Shown piece by piece: positions 20,401-34,085 of a DNA stretch of 64,000 nucleotides. The translations under genes were made by a program, and so were the position numbers. Below the pieces are notes generated by a model. That model was given only the letters and a program-made list of their open reading frames with translations, did not search any database and was not told where the DNA came from. Source of the stretch: Fallopia convolvulus (Eukaryota > Streptophyta > Magnoliopsida > Caryophyllales > Polygonaceae); contig OZ024724.1 of assembly GCA_964016875.1 (NCBI GenBank), forward strand, positions 28,295,786-28,359,785. The letters run 5' to 3'. Within the stretch, counting starts at the first letter, position 1. Each line of letters starts with the position of its first letter.

Positions 20401-21238
20401 TATTCAGTCAGTAGGTGGGAGGTTGTTCCTTCAGTCTTATCCGAGCTGGAAATTCGCCTAAACTTTATCTCCTCCGTATACCACTACAGTTTATTACGAG
20501 GAAAAACCAAACCCAAGCTCTGAAACCTATAGGAAAAAAACACCATACCAAATTGGCAAATTTTCTCAATTTCCACAGCCCAAATTCTCACCGATCGGAA
20601 AACCCTCTTCCTTACTGAATCTATGAACTAAAATGGTTAAATTCCTTTTACACTCTCTATATATTGAGCTTGTTGTTAACTTTACCTCGTTCTTTACTCC
20701 TCTGTTAGTAGTTCATGTAAGGAGACGTCGATCTGCCTCGACGGTTCAGATCTGTCATTACTTCCTTATTCTCAAATTTATGCTCTTATCGATAAGAATG
20801 CATGGCCTAGTTTGTTGATTTGACCTACTTCTTTGCTTTTTGTTAAATTTCATGTAAAATCAGTGAGTCCGAATTTTGTAGGGTTTTGAGCTGCTAACCT
20901 GATTGAAATTTGGTTCTTTACATCTATAATTGCAGCATTTGGGATGATTTGTGCTTTCAATTAAATGATTGTTACCTATAGTTTTGTGTTCCGTTTGTTG
21001 ATTCTAAAAGAGGAATACATCATGATTGAAACATTTGCTTTGGATTCTTCTTGAGCAGAAAGGATGCCATTTCACTGAATACTGAGGACTTCTTGATGGA
21101 GTAGAATGGTAGATTGCTATCTGGAAGCAACCGTGAGAATATCCATCCTGAGGCTTCTAAGTTATTCTGAGCGCAATAAATGGTATATTTGAGTACAAGA
21201 ACTAAATTAGCAACCAATTTGATTAACATTCACCATTG
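20400..21238 (+). promoter_or_regulatory. Probable 5' UTR region of the RING-H2 gene
   Basis: Pyrimidine-rich sequence at 20415-20610 looks like a plant 5' leader. GTTCATGTAAGGAGA at 20711-20725 could be a 5' UTR splice donor. No frame upstream of the ATG at 21239 looks coding, so a leader intron between about 20718 and 21200 is plausible. It cannot be settled without transcripts. Confidence 0.4.
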
Positions 21239-24200
21239 ATGGATCAACCAACTCGACAAACTGATGAACTTGTGATTGACATTCCAAGCAATGAGGGAGC
21301 CTCCTCTTCCCGACCTGCTAATGCTAGAACTTCAAATGAGATAGACATTTCACAGCATGAAGATAGACCTTCTAGTAGCGTGGGAGCCTCTTTGGTTAAC
21401 CAGTCAACTCCTACTTCCAATGCTACAGCCTCCAGAGCATCATCCTTTGGAAGGCCAGCAAATGATCACAGCAGGCGTCGTTCGAGTCCTTTGAACTCAG
21501 GGATATGGATATCTTTTGAGCTGTTTCTTACATTGAGCCAGATTATGGGTGCAGTTGTAGTTTTGTCTGTCTCAAGGCATGAGCACCCACATACTCCATT
21601 GTTTGTGTGGGTTGCTGGGTATGCAATTGGATGTTTGGCAACTCTTCCACTTATTTATCAACGTTATGTACTCTGCAATCAAGCTTCAGCTCAGCCCCGT
21701 CAGAACTCTGCTAGTGTCATCAATGAACTTTCCTTTGCCCTTTCTGTTTCCCAGAGACCGGAAGGTGATGGTAATGGGTCATCCTTGAGTGGAAGAAGAG
21801 TTGGTCAAAACAATGGAACACTTAATAATGCAAGGTATCAGTTGAGGTTTTCTTAAAACAATTTACAAATAGTGTTTTTAGCTTTGTTTCATTGGATATG
21901 CTATTTGCCCATTCAACTATAATTATTTTCCTTGATGATGCCAACACCTAGCAAAATGGTCTCTAGTACTTCATTCCGTTATAAAGTAATTCCACTTGTG
22001 CCTAGCTTTAACCAAGGAGTATTCAGTTTGTATGTATCTATTATTTTTTGGTCAAAGTGGATATATCTATTATATTTATACATCTCTTTAGGATCCATGT
22101 CACTGTAAAACTAAGCAACAGTGAACCTCTGTTCTTTAATTTGTCTTCATTGTTCTTATGGTTCTTCTTCGATGTACCTGTTTGGTTCTTGAGTTAATAA
22201 TTGTAGCTTGCATGATATTAAGTATATAACAGAAAAAACAGCAAAATTCTTATTTTGTACTGGAGCCTTTTATTGATATCGATTTTCAGTCTGGGCTCAC
22301 ATTTCTTTTCAGTGTCTTCAAATGTATAGATAATGTTTCATTGTTTCCTTCATTGCCTTTATCAATTTATTCCTTATTTCACGTGGCCTTGTAATTAGTA
22401 CCACACAGAATTTCATTCTTATTTACTAAACTCATATCCTTGATGTCCTGATTTCCTACTAGGTTAGTATATAAGTTCACTCGTTATCAGTTGGAGCTTT
22501 TCTCGGCATATCCTAGATTCAAAACATGTCACGCAAAGTTCTTAAAATTTGACGTACTTCATCCCCTTTATATTATAGATTACTCTGAATCATGTAGATA
22601 CCATTTTGCAATCTTGATGATTCTGACTTAACTCCGTCCAGGGCATGTTTGTTACTTTCTGTATTGTTGACTTAGTATTACAGTTATCTCTTTCCATGCA
22701 TATCTGTTGGTTATCCTACTTTAATCAACAAGACATATCCGGACAATCAATGTATCGAATCATGCTAACACTCATAGCAATTTGGAATAGTTCATCTGCT
22801 CATCATATTTATTGGTGTTGATATAATTGTTTCCTTCTCTATGCAACAGAATTAAGGCCTTGTTTGAGTATCTCAAGATGGCATTGGAGTGCTTCTTTGC
22901 TATCTGGTTTGTCGTTGGCAACGTGTGGATCTTTGGTGGTCGTACTTCTTCATCTGATGCTCCTAACTTGTACAGGTATGCTCCTTTCTGATGATATGCT
23001 TAGCCTCCTTTCATTTTCAAAGCAAACAAGAAGAAAATGTGATTATATGGCACATAGATGCTGAAAATTTGAAGTGATATTTAACTGGTAGGATGGTGTT
23101 CTGAACAAACAGAACTTGATAAAACCATTTAGAGATCCCTCAATATATATGGTGCCCCTGACCTATTGGCTTTCCATGTGATGTTCATAGTTCATATGAA
23201 ATCCAATCGGTGCCCGTTTACTTTGGGATGATATGCCCAAATGTTGCTTCATCTTGTACATTGTTGTGATATTCTCCTTATCAATTTATGGTATAGCCTC
23301 ATTTTTGTTTAATAGTTTGGCTTCTCCGTTTTGTAAATTTCACTAAAGTTTCTTTCAAGTTTCAACTATTACGATTTACCTAAATGGACAGTATTGACAT
23401 ACTCGAAGAAATATCATAAACTGGAGGGGAAAATTGTTTTAGAGAGTATTTTGGTAATTTCATAATTTCACTCTTTCGAGTAGTCTATACTTGTTAAAGA
23501 GAGGAACACTAGCATTTGCTGCAAAATACGACATGAAAATAAGCCATAGGGTACCACGTGTACGTGGATCAAAGTATAGAGGTACCAGTTAGTTTTTCTG
23601 TAAAGTCGTTTGATTGTCTGAGTTAGTAATAAATTTTTTCAAATGGTTTTAGTGTAATACCTGAAATTTCCTCAATAACTAATGGATAAAACATTCTGTC
23701 TTCAGGTTATGTGTAGTGTTCCTCACTATCAGCTGCATCGGATATGCTATGCCGTTCATACTTTGTGCCACGATTTGCTGTTGCCTTCCATGTATAATCT
23801 CCATTATGGGCTTCAGAGATCTAAATCAGATAAGAGGGGCGACAAATGAATCTATTAATGCTCTTTCCACATACAAATTTAAGCTGAAAAAAAATAGGAA
23901 CAGCAGTGGCTCTGATGGTTCAGAAACTGGAGTTGTAGGTGCTGGAACTGAAAAGGAGAGGGTAATATCAGGGGAAGATGCTGTAAGTAATGAAATCTTT
24001 TCTTCTTATTTTCAAAATGCTCTATTGTTGCATATACTTCCCATCTGCTCATAAATCACACCTTACTTCCTCTAGTCTAAATCCTAGTACCTCTGCATTG
24101 CAAGGGAAAGCCAATGTTTGCAGCTTTGATGCTAATATTAAAATAGTTGATTTTATTCGATTTTCCCTCATGCAACTGTTTTAGGAAACTGTGAGTGCTA

Positions 24201-24859
24201 AGTGGATGGGTAGATTTCTTGTCTGTAATTAAGTGTTTATATAAAAAAAAAAAAAAACATATAAAGCGGCATCAGAGCTTTGGAGGATCTAGCTGATAAT
24301 TGTAAAACTCAATTATATGTAATTAATATATTATAGTTCTTCCATTTTATTTTTCTCCTTCACTTCTCTTCCTCTTCTATTATATCGCGAATTTCCTCTT
24401 TTTTGGTATTACTGAGAGCTAGAGGTGCCATTATTATTTGTCCCTATTTGTCTTTGCTAAGGTGATCTTAAGGCTTGAGCCTTGTGTCATCAACTGATGA
24501 GTTAATTTTCCCCATTTGTTCTTTCCCAAAAATAAGTTATTAACAATTTTCCTGTTTGCCTCACATAATTTCCTTGGTCCAGATACCAACTTTGCACTTA
24601 CTTTTTGGTGCTTTAGTTTTCACTGATGATATATCATCCAATCCTTGATGTTATTTCGAGGTGCATCTTTGAATAAGGGGCTTGACCTGTGATATTTTGT
24701 CCATGACAGGTTTGCTGCATCTGCTTGGCAGAATATGCAAATAACGACGAGCTGAGGGAGTTACCATGCTCTCACTTATTCCACAAGGACTGTGTTGATA
24801 AATGGCTGAAGATCAACGCTCTCTGCCCCCTCTGCAAGACTGTAGCTGGAGCGTCTTGA
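21239..24859 (+). CDS. RING-H2 transmembrane E3 ubiquitin ligase (4 exons)
   Basis: Exons 21239-21834, 22850-22975, 23706-23982 and 24710-24859 join in frame with GT-AG introns to 382 residues. The Ser-rich N-terminus is cytosolic-looking. Four hydrophobic segments follow: about 88-108 (FELFLTLSQIMGAVVVLSV), 115-135 (LFVWVAGYAIGCLATLPLIY), 208-228 (ALECFFAIWFVVGNVWIFG) and 243-275, which is Cys-rich. The C-terminal RING-H2 has C335, C338, C353, H355, H358, C361, C372 and C375, all eight zinc ligands present, and the protein ends a few residues later. Order and length match the plant group of Arabidopsis At1g63170, At1g12760 and At4g11680. It would pass ubiquitin from an E2 to membrane-associated targets; substrates are unknown. 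The ATG at 21239 is the first one in frame. No disruption was seen. Confidence 0.9.
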
Positions 24860-25013
24860 GCCCCTTTGTTAGCAATCAAGCCAAGAAGATCGGCCCATAT
24901 ATTATTATGTATTCTAGAAATGCTAACAAACAGCCCATGTTTACTAGGGGTAAAAGGGTCTATGTAATAAGAAACGACGGTGAGGGAGTCACAGCTTGCA
25001 AGCTGTCTAGTGG

Positions 25014-25015
<2 letters not shown>

Positions 25016-25085
<70 letters not shown>
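25016..25085. repeat. (TA)35 microsatellite
   Basis: A pure 70-bp TA run about 155 bases after the stop of the RING gene, probably in or just past its 3' UTR. It lies between two convergent genes. Confidence 0.95.
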
Positions 25086-25086
<1 letters not shown>

Positions 25087-25460
25087 CTAGCTAAGGGGAG
25101 AGGTTGTCAGGGTATCCAGAAAGGAAGAAAGCGTGTCTCTTTTGAGATAGAGTCTGTAAGTTGTTTCTCAGTAATCAAATACACACGTTTTCTGGGATTT
25201 GAGTGTCTTTTATCCTCTTGTTCAGCACCCTAAGAGGATGCAACTGCACAAATGACGTGAGGTTCAAACGAGGTTGAATCCACGTATAACATATGCTGTA
25301 ATTGTTTCTGATGAATCGCTTGTAACTGGTTTTTGCCTTTCAAAATTACTCCAGTTCGCTTGCTACAAACACCAATCCAACAAAACCAAAGCAATTTGAT
25401 AAAGTATACAACTTTGCACTCAACCTTGTGAACACAAATCCTCTCACATACATGAAACCG

Positions 25461-27217
25461 CTATCGAGTGCTAAAAGCACGTTTTAGAGACGCCTTCTGT
25501 TCGGATGTCAACTTTGTAGGAAACCTGACGTCGAAATTGATCCTCAAATCACCATTGTTACCGGGATCCTTGGTGATTGGCATGCCTTCCTTTGCAACCA
25601 CAAGCACGTACCCTGGGCTTATAATGTTTGTTACCGACACATAGATGTTGTGCCCATCTAATGCGGCTATGTTCAACGTGGTGCCTCCAATAGCCTCGGC
25701 TAGAGTCACCTTATGTTTAATGATTAGATCATTTCCATCCCGCGTGTACACATCATGCTTCTTCTCATCTATGACGAATATGAGATCTGCTGGGAGCTTC
25801 CCTGGCTGCTGATTGCCTTTATCTGGGAAAGTGATCTTTGTTCCCTTCTTCCATCCCGGTTTTATTTCAATGGTTACAACGTCGGTTTCTGGCACCATGC
25901 ATCTGAAAAGAACATCGACATACCCTGTAAAACTTAGTTGGGAGGAAGTTAGGAGTAGAGAATGAGCTTAACATCATACCCATTTGGAGCCATGACCGTC
26001 CTAGAAATCTTCATCTTCCTTGCAGAACCCGAATATAGCTCCTCAAGAGTGCAGATCAACGAGTTCTCAATAGGGGGCGGTTTCTTGAGTGGCTTGTTGT
26101 TTCCATCGCTAGATGTACGGTACATGTGTTGCTCACTCCCGCCAAACGGCACACCACCCGCGCCTCCACCGTCCGAATACCTCTTGGCTCTTCCGCGTGG
26201 AGATCCGTACTCAAAAGGGCTGCTGCCGAAAAACTCCGAAAATATATCTTCTGCACTCCTTGGGTAGAATCCTGGCTCATTGTTTCCGAACCCGGCCCCA
26301 CCACCACTACTCCCTTGTGATGTTGGCATGTCTTTCAAACCTTCTTCGCCATGTTGGTCATATGTGTGCCTCTTTTGAGCATCACTAAGAACCTGCACCC
26401 ACAACAACTCCATCAATCATATAATTAAAATCTTGTTCTCGATCACTCTAACCGATTGCATCCGCCACATGAGTCCATCTCATTTAGCATAACATCATCT
26501 ATATGCATGTCTCGTATATTTGTAATTCTTAGGCCTCTGGAACTCCGCATAAGACAGAGAGTTGATTGGATGTTTGGTCCTCAACCTTTAAAGGTTGATT
26601 TATGATGATCCATGCATGGACTATATTTGACACCCTTACACAGTCCTAGGCGTCCTAAACTTAAGAAAAATGTTGTAATTTTGATCCTTCCTTCATTTTC
26701 TCGTTCAAATTCGTTAAATGTCCTATTGGATCACATCAATTTCCACAATAAAATGTGGATATGGTTTATCATGAGAGGATTCCTATCATTGAATATACAA
26801 GCACCCAGCCTTTCATCATTAGAAAATTTTATAAGAATATCATTGGGCACACAATTTCAAAAGACATCCCTCCAAATTATAATCATCTTAAGGCATCTCT
26901 ATATAAACAACTGAAGATTCACAAAGTCAAAGCCAATAAAGTCAAACAAACCACATACACGACATTGATGAATATTAATTATTATGCCAAACAAAAGACT
27001 TCCGAAAAAAAAATCTAGACAATATGCCAATTAAAAGAAAAAAAAAAAAAACCTCATAAGCTTCGGAAATTTGCTTGAATTTGGCCTCAGCTTCCTTCTT
27101 GTTATTTGGGTTCTTGTCAGGGTGCCATTTCATGGCCAATTTCCTATATGCTTTCTTCAAATCCTCATCTGTTGCATTCTTATCCACCTCCAACGTGTTG
27201 TAGTAATCCACCCCCAT
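25461..27217 (-). CDS. Type B (class II) DnaJ/HSP40 co-chaperone (3 exons)
   Basis: Minus-strand exons 27217-27053, 26392-25980 and 25902-25461 join in frame (phases 0 and 2) to 339 residues. The J domain is at residues 1 to about 70, with HPD at 32-34 for stimulating Hsp70 ATPase. A Gly/Phe-rich linker follows (about 75-150; GGGAGFGNNEPGFYPRSAED). Then comes the C-terminal substrate-binding region with LEELYSGSARKMKISR, IEIKPGWKKGTKITFPDKGN and DGNDLIIKHKVTLAEA. There is no CXXCXGXG zinc finger, which makes it class II like human DNAJB1 and the Arabidopsis At2g20560/At4g28480 group. It is likely cytosolic or nuclear. The donor at 25979 (GTATGA) was chosen because it restores frame and length. 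The last residues lack a CaaX box. Confidence 0.9.
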
Positions 27218-27950
27218 TTTCAATCTCTTTTGACCCACAATAATTGAAAACAACCAAATCCCTAAAATCCTCTTTTATGTTTTCATAAATTTAAATGTTT
27301 GTATCTCTTACCATGTATATTAAATTTGATGCTTCAAATGAACTCTTTAACATGGGTATTGATAAAGAACAAAAAGAACAGGTCGGGGAATTGAATGAGT
27401 TTTGTAGATATATGAAAAAAGCCAGCGTAAATCCAAAACCAGACGAAAATAGTCTAATACAAATATTGATGATATCATATTCTCTAGGGAGGGAAAAAAT
27501 CAATTTAGACGTCTTTTCCTTATCGTTTTTGATGATTGTCGATTATTTTTTATGTTTATTTTTGAAAATAAGTGTTAGGGCACTATTTTATTTCATTGAA
27601 AACTTTACAACCTGGGGAGGGAGAAGACTTTAAAAGTGGTAAATATATGAGGGAATACTATACAAAACTTCTCAATCATATATAAGGGTTGGGGCGTAAG
27701 ATACATAACTTAAACCGGATCAACATGATCCTACAAACCTTATCAAAGACACCCACATGACCGCCCTCACCAAGATGCAACTTGGGAGAGATATTACAAG
27801 AAAATCCAAGTCCAAAAACCTCCTAAAGACCAACTTTAGGCGAGGCCAAAACCAAGGCCCCCAGTGCTTAACGCGGGCCAGGGCGCCGAGAACGCGGCCG
27901 CGAAATTCAGTCTTAGCCCGCACTTTCCCCACTGAGTTGCACTTCACACA
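27218..27950. other. Region upstream of the DnaJ gene
   Basis: Bases 27218-27650 contain the presumptive minus-strand promoter and leader; no clear heat-shock element array or TATA box was confirmed. Open frames at 27295-27633 and 27720-28046 show no domain. A GC-rich patch at 27845-27960 belongs with the LINE remnant to the right. Confidence 0.4.
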
Positions 27951-27959
27951 AGGCACTTC

Positions 27960-29690
27960 ATCTCCGCATGATCCTCCGTAGGCGCGCCCATCTTCTTCCA
28001 TGAAGCATGCAAGAGTTAGAAATTCTAGCCTTGCATGCCTTAACAATTTTGATTACACAAGTGGTAGCATGGGGCATGGCACCCCGGAATTGCACATCAT
28101 TCCTAAGCTCCCAAACATGGTAGATGATACCAAGTAGGGTGACGAGTCTTGCCTTCAAGATGTTGTTGTTTTGCCTTGGTGATTGCAAGAACCACTCGAT
28201 CCATTCTTCAAGACTCGGCTTAGGTGTTAGGACTCCTTGCCAAGTCCACACTTGGTCCATAACTTCTTTCACAAAGGCATAATCACCCTAAAGATGGGCT
28301 GAATTTTCAGCCCCATATCCACAAAGAAGACAAGTGTTGGTGGTGATGAGTCACCTCTCCTTGAGCCGACTAAGAGTGGGTAGTCTTCCAAGGTAAGCGA
28401 GCTAAAACTGAAAGCTCCATTTCCTTGCCCTCACTCATGTCCAAATGAGCTCACTCCAAGGGAGAGTAGGGACCTTGTTTCGGAGCAAGTCATAAAGACT
28501 TCGTGAGTCAAGGTTTCCATTTGGGAGGGTGAGTGCATTGAGGCGGATGGGGTCTTCACTTGTGGCAACCGCTTGCACTACTTCTTTGATGGGTTCCCTT
28601 AGCTTGAGGAGACACTTCCACGGCCAAGAATTTTTATTTCTCACCCTCAAGGTCGAAAGTTCCTCCCTTTTGTGTGATTGTGGGCCACCCAAGTTGTCCA
28701 CAAGTTGGATTTGCCGATGTGTATGTCGTGCCCTAGCTTGAAGGATATTGCCTTGTTCTAAGCAAGGACCTCTTTGATGTTGAGGCCCCCTTCCTCAAAG
28801 GGCCTAGTTACCTTCTCCCATGCCACTAGGGCTCTCCTTCCCCCACCTTTCCATTCTAAGGGAAGGATCTTCAAAGTACTTTGATACGCTTAGTGACTTC
28901 ATTGGGTATGATAGTTGCTTTGACCTAAAAGGTGAGGACTCCGTCAATCATGGAGTGAATCACTTGTGCTCTCCCCTCATAAGAGAGCATACGGGCACCG
29001 CACCTATTGATAACATTGGTGACTTTCTCAAGGAGTGGTCGGTAGTCCATGACCTTGAGTTTTTCGGTGTGGATTGGCATTCCAAGGTAACGAATCGGGA
29101 AGGAGTCAATTTCAAAGCCCAAAATTTCAACTAGGCTTGTTTTCTCCTCTTTCGAGTGATCTCTTCCAAAGAACATTCGGCTTTTGTGGGTGTTGGATAA
29201 GAGCCCCGAGGCTCTCCCAAAGTCAAGGAGACAAAGTTTGATGGCTTGTAGGGTAGTATGGTGTGGTTTGCAAAAAATGAGGAGGTCATCGACAAAGGCT
29301 ATATTTGTGAGCTTGGGGCATTGACATTTAGGGTGGAAGTGGAGCCCTTTTGTGCTGCTTGTTTTTTCTAGGTTATAGTTAAAGACTCCCATGACGAGAA
29401 CAAAGAGGAAGGGTGAAAGAGGGTCACCTTGTCAAAGGCATCTCTTGTCGGTAAAGAAGCCTTTTGCCTCTCCATTTATGAGGATGGAGTAGCGGGGAGT
29501 TTGGACGTTTTGGAGGATGATTTGTATGAGCCAAAGAGGAACCCGAAGTAGTGTAGTGCTCTCTCTAGGAAGGTCCAATCCACACTATCAAACGCCTTGT
29601 GGAGATCAACTTGTAGCAAACATCTTTTGGAGACCCACCTTGTTTCATAACGGGAGGCTAGCTCTTGGGCTACCATGTTGTGTGAGATAA
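27960..29690 (-). pseudogene. L1-type LINE ORF2 remnant (reverse transcriptase, C-terminal part)
   Basis: Minus-strand pieces in several frames follow the order of a plant L1 ORF2. VDLHKAFDSVDWTFLERAL (about 29600) and then the catalytic box as LTNIAFVDDLLIF, with Val in place of the usual Ala, belong to the reverse transcriptase. SYEGRAQVIHSMI follows, then the distal connection and zinc-finger part with LLGIIYHVWELRNDVQF near 28080. Frame changes and stops occur about every 300 bases. No endonuclease domain was seen, consistent with 5' truncation. It has no function now. Confidence 0.8.
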
Positions 29691-30031
29691 GTGAAATGTT
29701 GGGGTGGACTGTTGAAGAATTGAATGCCCAAATCTATGGAGATGGCCTCATTCTCAAAGATCTCAACCATTGACTTGTTGCACAACAGATGCAAGGAGGA
29801 GGTAATTCGGATCATAAGGCGTCCGTCTTTTTACATGTGTTATTGGGATGCACCCTTTTCATTAACAAGACCGACACCCGTGTGAACCATAAGTTCATGC
29901 ACTTGCTCCTAAACCACGGTTTGACAAGTCAGATTGCTTGGGGCTCTATAACCTTCGCGTACTTGTATAGGCAACTAGGTATGGCAAGTCACATTTGAGT
30001 TGCACAAATAGGTGGTTTCCTATATCTCCTA
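29691..30031. other. Unassigned DNA between LINE remnant and LTR
   Basis: The first 20-30 bases continue the LINE (minus strand ISLISHNMVAQ). The rest shows no recognisable frame or repeat. Confidence 0.4.
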
Positions 30032-32784
30032 TGTAACACCCCTATTTTACAACACTGGGTATTACCGCCAGTGACCTCGAGTTTTACCATCCAAAGTCAC
30101 CAAGGTTTTTAATATAGAAAAATGAAGTTCGGGAAATTTTACCACCCAAGGTTTTTAATTATATAAATAAAAGGGTGCTCTCAAAAGAGAATTTGTTCGT
30201 ACAAACCTTCATTACATTAATATAGAAAAATGAAGTTCGGGAAAATAGAAATCTTAAACTTGTTCTTTGCATCGTAATTAAAGTTAAACCAAAAGTACGA
30301 AAAATACGTCTTGGATCCTTGCACTTCCTTCACCTTCACCTATGCCTTCTCCGGTCTCCTAGGTTCTGACATAATTCGCGAGGGGCGAGAATATGCCAGG
30401 CAAACATGCGGAAAAGAAGAATTAGTCTAAGAGACTAAGCAAGCGGGAACGGAACTTCCCTAGGGTAATTTGGTAATCTTTAATATACGAGGGAGATATG
30501 TTCGTATGTGTTTTGAAGTATAGAACTTTAGGTGGGGTTTATCGACGAAGAAGAGCGTATCTCAAGCGGAGATAGCTTGTTAATCGAGAGAAGAGCTACT
30601 AGATTGTAGACTTCTTTCAGAGTAGAAAGGACGTTGGGAACATTATTAATTCATCCAAGTTTAAAACCTCTCGCGCCCTGAGTGGATCGAGAGCCGGATC
30701 GATCATTTGAGATCGGTCCGGTTTTGATGTCTTTTAAATGTGCATTGGGCACTTTTTCTTGTATAGTGATGAAAATATCGATTATGTTAATGATTTTTAG
30801 AGAGTGTGGGGGGCTTGCATGGCCCGGACCACTTAAGGAAAAACTCCGTTTTCGACACTTAGCTAGAGTGCCACTCATCCCTCCTTGCAATCGGAGCAGA
30901 CCTGAATGTCGTACTTTAAGCGCAGAGGCATACGACTTAGTAAGTTATATAGAGGCGTCGGGTTAATCCCGCGTCCCTCACTAGTTCGTTCGAAACCGTT
31001 CTCTTAACAAGACCGTAAACAATCAAGGCCACAACAAAGCTAGCATAATAGTCCTATCAAATATTAAATAGCGGAATAACGATAACAGTGGGGTCCTTAT
31101 ATCTAACAATCGATATTCCTAGGTTCGTTTATTACTAGCAAACAAGTTGTTCCCAACATCGAGAAGTTTCACGGAATGAATATATAAGGCTACAAGGGGA
31201 AATTCCACTTGCCTTTGCTTTTACGAGTATAACTAGCGAGATGACGGAAGTGTTGACCACGACTCGAAACGAAATCTCGACCTATCGACACGGAAATTTA
31301 CAAACGGGCTTTAAATAAAAATTTTCTTTAAATTCTTTTTAAAGTTGTGAAATTCTCTTGTATCCTTATTATAAGAGAATGAAATTCTAAATTAGTATAA
31401 TAATAATTTAGGTGGGGCTTAATAAAAAAATAATATTCATTTATTATTATTTTAACTTTGTAATATCCCTTTTTTCTTAATATTTAAACATTCTCATTCT
31501 TGGAAACCAATAATATCCTTATTAAATTTATTAAAAATATTCTTAGGATTGTAAGAAGTCTATTATGACCTTATTAAAATATCTCAACTTAGTGTTATAA
31601 TAATATAACTTTATTTCCAATAATATCCATAATAATACTTAAAATATTATTTTCTCATTAAAGAATATTTTTGAAAAAAAAACATGATCTTAATAAAGAC
31701 CTTATTTAAATATAAAAATCATATAAAAATAAAGATAAAATATTACTAGGCATTCTTTCTTAGTATTTTCTATAAATATAACTTTCTATATTCTTTATAA
31801 AGTAAGTTTTCTATAAACTTAGCATAATATTAAAATAATCTTATTTACCTTATTTACATAAATCCTCCCATCTCTTTAGTTTATAAAGATAATACGATCA
31901 TGATTTAAATTCTTATTTTATAATCAAAAGTATATTTATATGATATCTTAGTTCAAACTATATCATTTTTCCTATTTTTCCAATATCTTTTCATGCAAGG
32001 CAACTATTGCAACTTAGCAATATAAATATCTTATTATATATCACATCATTATCATATCTACTACAATCATTAAATAAAATTATAACTTTAGAAATCTCTA
32101 CACTTATAGATATGTAATATTAATATCGTGTATAAATATAAGTATTCTTCTAAAAAGATAGTATTTATTAATCAAAGCTATAACCTTAAAATAATAACTT
32201 TATAGAATATTTTTGTGATATGTTATCATGTCTTGCAACTTATGATATATATTAGATATTAAATAGAATAAAAAATTTACCAAACATACTTGTAATTCTT
32301 TTATTGGATTTAATCTTATCCTCAACTAACAAGATCTCAAGCTCATAATTCCTTATTAAAATATTCTTGTATGCTAACAAATATTATGAGATCTATTTAA
32401 TTGATTAAAAATTGATTAAACAATTTAATAAATTTGGATAGAGGTTTATGGACCTTCTGTTTACTGATTGTACATAAAGTGTACAGAGGAGAAGGCGGGG
32501 GAGGAGCGGATCGGGGCGGCGACACCAGGCGGACGACGGATGGACTCGGCAGCGTACATGCAGGCGTCGGGGCGGTGCGCGGTTGCTCCGGCAGGCAGGA
32601 GCGGTGGCCGGCGGTGCTCAAGGGAGGGGAAGACGGTTGTGGTGGAGCTTTTGAATGGCTTCTATGGTGTTTTTGTGGGACAAATGTCAGAAATTGAAGG
32701 TTGAATTTTGGAGCTTTGAACTAGAATACTTGATAGAAGGTGAAGAGTGAATGAGGATGTGAGTTTGAAGGAGGTTGGAGCTCC

Positions 32785-32792
32785 TTTATATA
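32785..32792 (-). promoter_or_regulatory. TATA box in the putative LTR
   Basis: CCTATATAAAGG on the minus strand. Downstream (leftward) the transcript would start with a C-rich plant-type leader (CTCCAACCTCCTTC). A GC-rich segment follows at 32480-32660. Confidence 0.45.
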
Positions 32793-33045
32793 GGCAAAGG
32801 ATGTGATGGCCGGATCGATGGAGGGGATGATGGTGCAAAGAGATCGCCACGAGAATCCAAGGAATTCCGACAACAAACACCACGCAACTGACCCGTCTTA
32901 AACTGGCTGTATCTTCCTCGTCCGAACTCAGACTTGAGTGAGTCCAATTCGAGAAGTTAGATCTATGAGTCTAGTTTAACCCCTCAAAATGTCAGACCTA
33001 GATGATGAGTGGATTGAAAGATATGTCGAATTTACTGAGGGGGTG

Positions 33046-34085
33046 TAGAAACCACCAAGATGGATGATGGATCGAAATGGAGAGAACAAGGGGATATGGA
33101 TGCTTGACAACTTGGATATGACTCACCAAGCTCTCAAACAAACTAATATGCTCGAGATTGTCGGATATTACTCACCAACAACTTGAACAACGAGAATTGA
33201 ACGAACGAAAACAAAAACAAGAACATGAATTGAAAGATGCAAGGAAAGTAAGCAACAAGAGAGTATTTTCGTTCAATCTCCAGAAATGAGGAGGAGGAGG
33301 CCGACCTTAAACCTAATACAAAGCCTTACAAAATCAACCCCCTCACTTAAGGAAATTACATAAATTACCCCGAAATCCCGAAAACCTATAAAGTGTCCTT
33401 AACCGTAGAAATGTCACTTAGAACCGTGAAACACAATAAAACTCCAACCTTCACCGTCATTAGCCATCGGAAACTTATGAGCCATGAGCTCCTCCTTGAT
33501 TTTGTCTAGTATAGACTTAGGTAGGGCTCGTGTGATGCGCCCAAGATAGGGCATGGCTCCTTGACTCGGCTTTTTAGCGCCTCGAACATCGTCTTTGGTT
33601 GCTTGTCCAAGTATTGGCTCCCCTTTATCGTGCACATTGGGCTTGTCTTTAGGGCTGGAATCTTCACTCAAATCATGGGGCCATGACTCGGTAGATAGAA
33701 TCACATCAGGATGCAAGGTCTCAATCCATGGCAATGGATTTTCCCCAATGGAGAAAGGGGAGATGATCACCAATTGGTTAATGGTGTGCTTCTTGGAGGA
33801 GGATGATGTATGATGCAACCAAAGTTGGTCTTGAAAGCAAAGGGAGGAAGAAGAAGAAGCAAAGAGCATGCAATGGCTGGTTTCTAATCAACGTTAAATC
33901 AAGTCAGACAAAGTCTGATGTTCTCTTGGAAGAAGGAGAAAAGGTTGATATAAAATTAAAAGAGTTGAGTAATTAAATAGAAAGTCACATTGATCTAGCA
34001 GATTGAGAGAAGGGGCATGTGAGAGGGGATTGCAAGAGGTCTCGGGTTCGAGTCCCGATTCTTGCATCCATTTTACTGAATTTTT
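33046..34085. other. Possible insertion inside the putative LTR
   Basis: The sequence character changes at GTGTAGAAACCACC (33044). The segment contains a minus-strand open frame (33869-33414, 151 codons) with a Ser-rich start and a basic region ending in GEGWSFIVFHGSK. The middle (ITRALPKSILDKIKEEL) faintly resembles the tail of gypsy polyproteins, but I do not trust it as a gene. Near its right end, GGTTCGAGTCCCG (34048-34060) matches a tRNA-type B box without a convincing A box. Confidence 0.25.

Noticed and set aside
33414..33869. 151-codon minus-strand open frame
   Set aside because: Ser-rich start and no firm domain; it lies in repeat-like DNA and could be chance. Kept only as part of a possible insertion.
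34048..34060. B-box-like GGTTCGAGTCCCG, possible tRNA or SINE
   Set aside because: No cloverleaf could be built and no A box lies at the right distance; no target duplication was seen.
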